From: Eutypella sp. D-1
Lineage: Eukaryota; Ascomycota; Sordariomycetes; Xylariales; Diatrypaceae
Length of the DNA: 64,000 bases
Direction: 5' to 3'
NCBI GenBank assembly: GCA_023313575.1
Contig: JAJTTP010000015.1
Coordinates: forward strand, 124,001 to 188,000
Position numbers and translations under genes: made by a program. The notes below the pieces were generated by a model that worked only from the letters and a program-made list of their open reading frames with translations, was not told the DNA's origin and searched no databases. This document shows positions 57,688 to 64,000 of this stretch, in pieces (the first letter of the stretch is position 1; the number at the start of each line of letters is the position of its first letter).

Positions 57688-60199
57688 GGATGTAGGGGCA
57701 CGGAAAAGGGGGCGGGGGAGGGGATTGTTTATGAACATGTCCTGGTGTCATGTCCTTGGGTGGACACTTTCTCTCGTTGTGCGAGTGGTTGTGCGATATA
57801 TTGTATGCTTGTATTACTTATCTGCCTTGCCTGGCCTAGCCTAGCCTACCTACGGGCCAGTAAGGAAGTTTCTTTTGATATTCATCGGAACTTATTTTCC
57901 GTCGCTCGCCCGTTGCGCTTTATTTGGGGTATAAGGATGATTACACTGAGAAACTCTAGATGCTTGTGTAAGAGTTCTTACTACATACATACTGAGATAG
58001 TGTATGTATCTTTCGAAAGTTGTTCTGTTCCTGGTCTTGCTTATTAGGTGGAATCCTTACTAACGACTCGGATATACCTATATAAAGTATCAAGTATTCA
58101 TAGGTAGTTCTCCTCGTTATGTGGTAGGAGGCGATTTTTTTTGGGAGGGGGGGTTGGGTCTCCTTTAAATTCGAGTATATAAGTTATTATTTACATACGT
58201 CTTACCAGCCCTCCGTCTCTCTGGGCGGGGAGGACCTTGCTCGGGCATGTTTTTGCCAAATCGGCGCGTATTGGGTCCAGATCTTGTTTTTCCATCCGTT
58301 CCCCTTCATGTCCCATGTCATAGTCCACGGCCTTGCTACGTGACGTCATTGAATACGAGTTGACCATTTAGAACCCCCCCACTCCCATACTGGCTGGCTG
58401 GCTGGCTGGTTTCGGTCTGGGCTAGACTGGGCGGTCGGCCAGCCGGCGCCTGTCGCTTACCTACCTACCTACCTAGGGTATGTAGGCAAGTATGTACTTT
58501 ACCTGAGATGCATCTACTGAGACGGGATTGTCCTAGGGCTGGGCTGGGCTGCCTGTGTCGATCAATTATGTGCACGCATTTAGATGCTGTGCGTCTGTCG
58601 GGCTAGGCAGCGCATACCGGATGTATGCGAAGTAGAAGTTGGCCTACCTGGACGGACTGTCTAAGGCTGATAGGTTGTGTTGCGATTAGGCACGATTCTG
58701 TGTATCAGAGCATTGATACCAACCTACCTTGCCTTGAACCCCGGAAGTCCTCCTATACATACTTCCCTACATATGTCCTACATGTACATATGCAAAAGTC
58801 CTTGTGTACTCGGATAGATTTTGACCGAATTCCCATATGTCGTTACAACATTAGTCACTTCTTCTACCTACCTCCAGCAGCAATGCTGTTGTGCCTGGCA
58901 GGAGAATTAGCCACGTGCTACGGGAGGCCGCCTGGCTATTGGAAGCTGGAACCAGAACGGGGGTTGCTTCCGGCTACCTAGGTACCTACCTCTATATAAC
59001 ATACATACAACCTTGGAAGTATTGTACAGACACACCAGCAATACCCGGGGTTTTCTCCCAGGCTGGCATACTAACTAGAATACACGTTTAGCTTTGCAAG
59101 ATATCTAGCCTTCCAAGGTTGGAGGTAAGAAGTTCCAAGAATTAATAACCTCGGGTTACCAATGGCTCAATATCAGAACAAGTCAATAGGGTACCTAGGT
59201 ACGTAGATAGTTCTTGTCCTTGATGGACGGTTGTAAGATATGTACCTGCCTTGGTAGCCTAGAAAGCGGGTACATCTTCTCGATAAATCAGTCCCCTTTG
59301 CCCCTCTATCCATGAATAGATGGATGGGTGGATGGATGGATGGATGGATGTATCTAACCCCTCTAAGCAGCATAGCTACGTAACGGGAGCCCAAGAATGT
59401 GCTAGCTCGGCCTAGCTCAACGCGCACTTGCATGTTGTAGGGCGCGTACCGTACCGTTCCAACCGTTCGCAGCCTTGAATTTCCCTCTAGTTTGACATTA
59501 TCTATAACAGTAGGTACATAAGAGTATGTATTTACGTAACTAATTTCTACTACAAGCTGGAAGAAATCCAAGTTAAAGCTACTTTTATGTACTTGGGTAT
59601 TTTCTAGCTGTAGCTCGTCGTCAGCCTAATCATGCAACTAACCAGTTAGTTATAATGGTTGCTGCTGCTACGGATTACTGCCACAACCCCCACTAACCTA
59701 CTAGAAAAGATACCCGTAGACAACAATTTACAAACCTACCTAAGTATTTACAATTTACAATTTACATTTAGCTTACCTAGTAGCATTTACAGAAAACAAC
59801 CGTAACCCATTCAACTTTGGCAGCACAAACCACGAAGTTCCAGATAGATCACTGGCATTTTTTAAAGTTTTGACATCTTGCAACAAACTTCAAAGCATGC
59901 GAATTTCACCTTTTTAGAGGAGTTTGAGGAGTTTGCTGATCATTTCGTAACGCCTACTCACTCACTGCCTCCCACCCACCCACATCTCCTACATCTCCTA
60001 CATCTACGCTTACGATACGAATAAGACAAACACACACAATTGCAACCTCACATGCGACGAACTTCGAAGCCTCGACCTTGATCTTACTCCTCCTCCCATC
60101 ACTACCACCTCACCATAACCTCACCACCACCACCTCATTTCTCACCCCATATTCCATGGTTGACTGGCTGCTCAACCTCAACCTCAACCTGTCGCAATC
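56718..60199. other. 3.5 kb intergenic, low-complexity
   Basis: No supportable gene. Visible items are GGTTCT hexamers (57245-57279), a G17 run near 57451, CTA repeats (57502-57525), a T/A homopolymer pair near 57658-57687, GGCT units near 58391, CCTA clusters (58458-58478), a CCTTCCAAGGTTGGA word (59109-59123) and GGAT repeats (59325-59349). AT-rich toward the J-protein gene. Confidence 0.55.
57245..57279. repeat. GGTTCT hexamer repeat
   Basis: Nearly six head-to-tail units of TCTGGT (GGTTCT) in the downstream region of INCENP. Confidence 0.85.
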
Positions 60200-63100
60200 A
60201 TGACCAAGGTGGACAAAACCCGTAACTACTATGGCGACTTGGAGTTGTCGTCCAGCGCTACTCTAGATGACATCAAGAAACAATACCGTAAACTAGGTAC
60301 TACTACTACTTCTCCCTTTCCTGCCCGTACATATCAGCTAGCTTACCAGTCCTCTTGAAAAAAACACACAGTTCTCCTATGGCATCCAGATCGAAACCGA
60401 GGCAATGAGAAACAGGCTGCTATCCGCTTTCAGAACATCCAGTCCGCTTACGAAATATTGGCCGATGAGAATACGAAAAGAGAATATGATGTGGCTCGCG
60501 GAAGTCTCAGATCCCGTTATCCCATGGCATCTGGAGTAAGAGGCAATCCTTACCAGGACATAGGGAAGCAGTACCCGCGTCCACCAACCCGCTATCCTAC
60601 ACAGGCAAAGCCACAATCACGCCCTTCCGGTGCTCAGCGCTACGCATCAGAGTTTGGTGGAAATGTGCCTCGTTCGAGCACTCGTGCCAATAGGGACGAG
60701 GCAGACAATATCTACAGTGCCTGGCAAAACATGAGACCGAATCACTCCAACAGGGGCAAAGCAAACCCGCCTCCGACTCCAGGACGCGCGCCGACCTCCG
60801 CTGCCAGGGACAGCAGCAACAGACAAGAGCCGCCGAAGAGGCCTGAGCCCAGTGCCCCCCCTCCCAGGACTGCGTCCCAGAGGCAAAAAGCCCAGGCCGC
60901 TTTCGGGACCAGAAAATCTGGTTACGAACCTTATTCCCCTGGACTCGGCGGCGACGAGCCCCCTGTCACCAGCAAGAACTACTATACCACCAGAGTTCAT
61001 ACCAACATTTTTGGCCAGACTTCAACCGAGTCTCAGAACGAAGAGCCCCCGGCTCAGTCCCAGTCTCAGTCCCAACCTCAACCTCAATCTCAATCTCAAC
61101 CTCAACCTCAACCCCAATCCTCTTCAACCATACCAGATCCCCTCGCAAGGTTCCGTGATATCCGTTTGGACGGCCGGCAAAGTGCTCCATACCACTCATC
61201 TACCAGAGAGAAGACAAGCTTGTATGATGAAGGCCCGGGTCTAGGACGCACAACTAGCACTCGGACACCGCCGCGAAAGACGGAAATGCCCGGCTCGTTT
61301 CCCCGGCCTCGAAGCTCGAGCACCCCCAAAGCCCCTCCAGATGATAGAGAATCGGATACTGCGTCCACGAAGGCCGACGTGGGTTCCAAAAATGGATTCT
61401 CACATCCCACTTTCACCCACTTCGATGCCGGCTCTGCTAGAAATTACAATGGTTATGCAGGCTTTGATCCGCAAGCTGGCAGTAGCCACAAGCACAAGCC
61501 TAAGTCTCAGAACATGGCTAACCCATCCCCTCTTGGCGGTCATCCTGCCACGTCTTCAGGGCCGAATCAATGTAAGTCTATGCCACTACACACGGCTGGT
61601 GTTACTCTAACAAATTCTAGCAGCCACGGCCAATCCTCAACCTGCTCAGAACAACGGGCATCCTTCAGCGTATGAAACCCCGCTCCGTTCATCTCATACA
61701 ACCCCTAAACAGCCGACCTTGTCCTCGGGAGGTCAGGCTGATTTACCCCGTAACAGGGTGTCCAACTTTGATTGGCCGCTTCCTGATTCACATCAGTATG
61801 TGAGAGATCCTTCAAGCGAAGGGTCACCATACCCGTCGCCAAGCCTTATGCCTTTCGAGGCATTTCAGAAAGTACAAGTTGAGGATCTTTTAAGCAGAAG
61901 AAAAACTCAACACGGAAGAAATGAGAAGTGTGTAGCAGAGGCGAAGCAGAAACAGCGCCCAGTTACCCCCGTTCCCGCAACAGATAGTTCGGCCACAGTT
62001 ACTAACTTTTCACGGCCGTTTAGCTCGAAACCAAGGGCTGAGGAGAGTGCCCAGTACCCCTCCGCCAGCACAAGCCGGTTAGCAAGGAACAGTACGGAGA
62101 ACATCAATACGAACTTCGTTCAGGGGGACCGGTCCGGAGACTGGCTCTTCACCGCTGGCAGTCCCGTCAACAACGAACCAAGTGCATCCCCTATGCAGTC
62201 GTCACCGTCTGCGGCTCGTTCCATACGTCGTCCCACCACCAGAATTAGGCCGGTAACCACCAACAGCGTGCCCACGCAGCAATCCATGCCGAAAGATACC
62301 GGCACTCAGCCTTTTTCAGCCGGGGAATGGAGTGAAAAGATAGGTTCAGAGCACTTCGTTCCTCCGCCCTCGACCAGCTCCTCTAGCTCACCCACTCGTC
62401 GACCCAATTCCAAGAAGACTAAACCTTCCAATAACAAGGCGACTTCTAGCACGGCTGCTACGGTTGACAGCGACGAGAATGACAGCTGCCAGGAGATTCC
62501 GCGGTCTCAATATAATGCCCCTCCAGTCAACACAGATAGCCCCAACGCCATGGACATCGATAGCCCTCCTCATGTGGCCAGTGACAATACCCCAAAAGAG
62601 GCTCAAGCCCATCAGACATCTCAGTCTAATGGTGCTCGCAACATTCATGTCGAGCCAACTCGACCTGATTGGAGGGCTGGTAATGTTGACCCTGTCGCCC
62701 CAAAGACTGGCTCCTCTATGCCGGGAACCAACCACAACATGCCTGCCGAGACCCCTGGTGCCACCACTTGGACCACAACGTCTGCACATGTAAACCATTT
62801 CGCTCCACACAATGGTGGATCAGAAGACATCGACGATCTGCGGGTCAATTTTGATGACTTCAAGAAAACGGAGCCATTCAAGGATCCGGCCCCCACAGGC
62901 CTCGGTTCTTTTACTGACATGAAAACAACCCTGCCATTTGAGAGTCGGCCTGCAGAACGTCTTCCCACTGATATGAGCACGCCCTTTGCACCTCTCGGCT
63001 TTCCCATTCCGCCCGTGGCACCGAGACTACCCAATGCGGCCACGAGGTCTGCCCGGCCCAGCGCTTCTGACTATCGCAAATACACAGAGGACTTCACCAC

Positions 63101-63350
63101 CTACATGGAAAAATGGGAGATCTTCTTTGCCAAGGTAACGGCGCATTTGACCGCCCGCCAAAGCAACTCCAGCCGGCGGCGTCAGGAGCATGGCCCGGGT
63201 TGGCTCAACGCCCGTGATGGTCCCACGCATGAAGAATACATGGCCGAGGTCAATATGGACCAGGACATTTTGAGAAAGTTCGCCGACGCTCACATGACCC
63301 ATCTCGCGCGCGTGCGTGAATTCGGAGAGTTGAAGGAGAGGATGAAGTAG
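60200..63350 (+). CDS. J-domain (DnaJ/Hsp40) protein with long disordered region
   Basis: Predicted Hsp70 co-chaperone; the partner is unknown. Exons 60200-60296, 60372-61571 and 61621-63350 join in phase to 1008 residues. The J-domain covers about 9-75: NYYGDLELSSSATLDDIKKQ, the HPD motif in LLWHPDRN, then FQNIQSAYEILADENTKREY. The first intron splits the valine codon just before LLWHPD. Residues about 90-900 are Ser/Pro/Gln-rich and disordered, with a Gln-Ser/Gln-Pro dipeptide repeat near 255-275. The last ~95 residues form a conserved-looking helical domain (SDYRKYTEDFTTYMEKWEIF, LARVREFGELKERMK), which suggests a fixed partner-binding end. This arrangement resembles a class of filamentous fungal J-proteins without glycine/phenylalanine or zinc domains. 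The 61572-61620 intron is needed because the frame otherwise stops at 61675. Confidence 0.9.
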
Positions 63351-64000
63351 GAATTCCCGCCTCACGTACGCTCCTTCGCTGCGCGCGACCACCTGGCCGA
63401 GCTCGCCTCCACTGGATTTTGAGTCACTCTCCGATCACTCGGCACTGTCACTGATTGGATGCCTCGCGGAATTCAGTATACCTGAATCTGCTACTCCCAA
63501 TCTGTCACGTTTTAGACGCCATGCGCATCATTGATGTGCACACCATCGTCGATATAAACACCACCATCCCCTTGCATATGGCATTTGGATAGGACGGACC
63601 GACAGAGCAACATAACGAAGAACAACGGATTGCTTCATATGGATGAAGGGTAATATACGTCCATGCTTTCCTACTCGGAGAAAATGTCGGCCAGGTTGTC
63701 CACTTCTGAAATGAAGTGTATGAAGTGACTAACATGGGAAATCTTGCCTTTTATTCTGCTAACCTCCTGTCGATTTTATCTGTACAATGCGCATTGATCT
63801 CATTCCCACACCATATACCAAAGAGGCTGCGGAGACACCTGGAACGGCTACGGCCATGGAAACATGCCTTTTGATAATACTCCAATGTTCTACGACACAA
63901 CTCTCAGCTATGATACCCCCTCCTTAACATACTTCCAGTTGAAGGATACCCCCCCCCCCCAACATTACGATACCTCGGTTTCTGTTTCTGCCCCTTTTCC
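63351..64000. other. Right end, downstream of the J-protein gene
   Basis: Contains the 3' UTR of the J-protein gene. From about 63825 to the window end one plus-strand frame stays open and reads with a plausible composition (DTWNGYGHGNMPFDNTPMFY), interrupted by a C10 run. It might be the start of another gene, but no start codon or domain is clear. Confidence 0.3.

Noticed and set aside
63790..63930. 47-codon open frame starting at ATG 63787 near the right end
   Set aside because: Too short, no homology cue, and a competing frame over the same bases looks equally plausible.

Overview
The window is nuclear DNA of a filamentous ascomycete (Pezizomycotina, most likely a Sordariomycete; inferred from gene content and style, no database search was possible). 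The genes are protein-coding and interrupted by short introns, mostly 50-180 bp, with GT...CTRAY...AG signals. They encode clear fungal orthologues, including SMC2, NOT2, INCENP, PEX7, MOB3/phocein and a Cue1-type ERAD factor. Intergenic DNA is rich in purine/pyrimidine tracts, microsatellites and short palindromes such as ACCTAGGT. I found no rRNA, CRISPR array, intact transposon or convincing tRNA.

Layout. 1-2900 (+): 3' part of a Zn2Cys6 regulator. 5346-6467 (-): single-pass membrane protein with an Arg/Ser-rich tail. 8400-9770 (+): tandem GFA/CENP-V domain protein. 10010-11603 (-): CUE-AlkB-GRF dioxygenase. 12392-13702 (+): peroxin-7. 15516-17789 (-): mitochondrial DEAD-box helicase. 18896-19883 (+): unknown membrane protein. 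20642-21332 (-): Cue1-like ER protein. 22389-26213 (+): condensin SMC2. 27119-28795 (-): MOSC-domain protein. 28796-38169: 9.4 kb lower-GC stretch with no supportable gene. 38170-40580 (+): second Zn2Cys6 regulator. 42957-44495 (-): MOB3/phocein, with an open in-frame extension beyond its stop. 45721-47156 (+): CobW/ZNG1-type GTPase. 47999-51115 (+): NOT2. 52308-56717 (+): INCENP. 60200-63350 (+): J-domain protein.

The genes are mainly unlinked housekeeping functions: chromosome structure and segregation (SMC2, INCENP), mRNA decay (NOT2), nucleic-acid repair (AlkB), peroxisome import (PEX7), ER-associated degradation (Cue1-like), mitochondrial RNA (DEAD-box), STRIPAK signalling (MOB3) and metal handling (ZNG1-like). 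There is no sign of a secondary-metabolite cluster or operon-like unit. Several pairs are divergent and may share promoters: AlkB/PEX7, helicase/18896, Cue1-like/SMC2 and MOB3/ZNG1-like.

I did not find a clearly new system. The points most worth checking are the MOB3 stop codon followed by 179 open codons in the same frame, the CUE-AlkB-GRF architecture, the in-frame stop-free introns in INCENP and NOT2, the 9.4 kb desert, and several exactly shared palindromic intergenic words. Exon coordinates come from reading splice signals and checking reading phase by hand; none is confirmed by transcripts.
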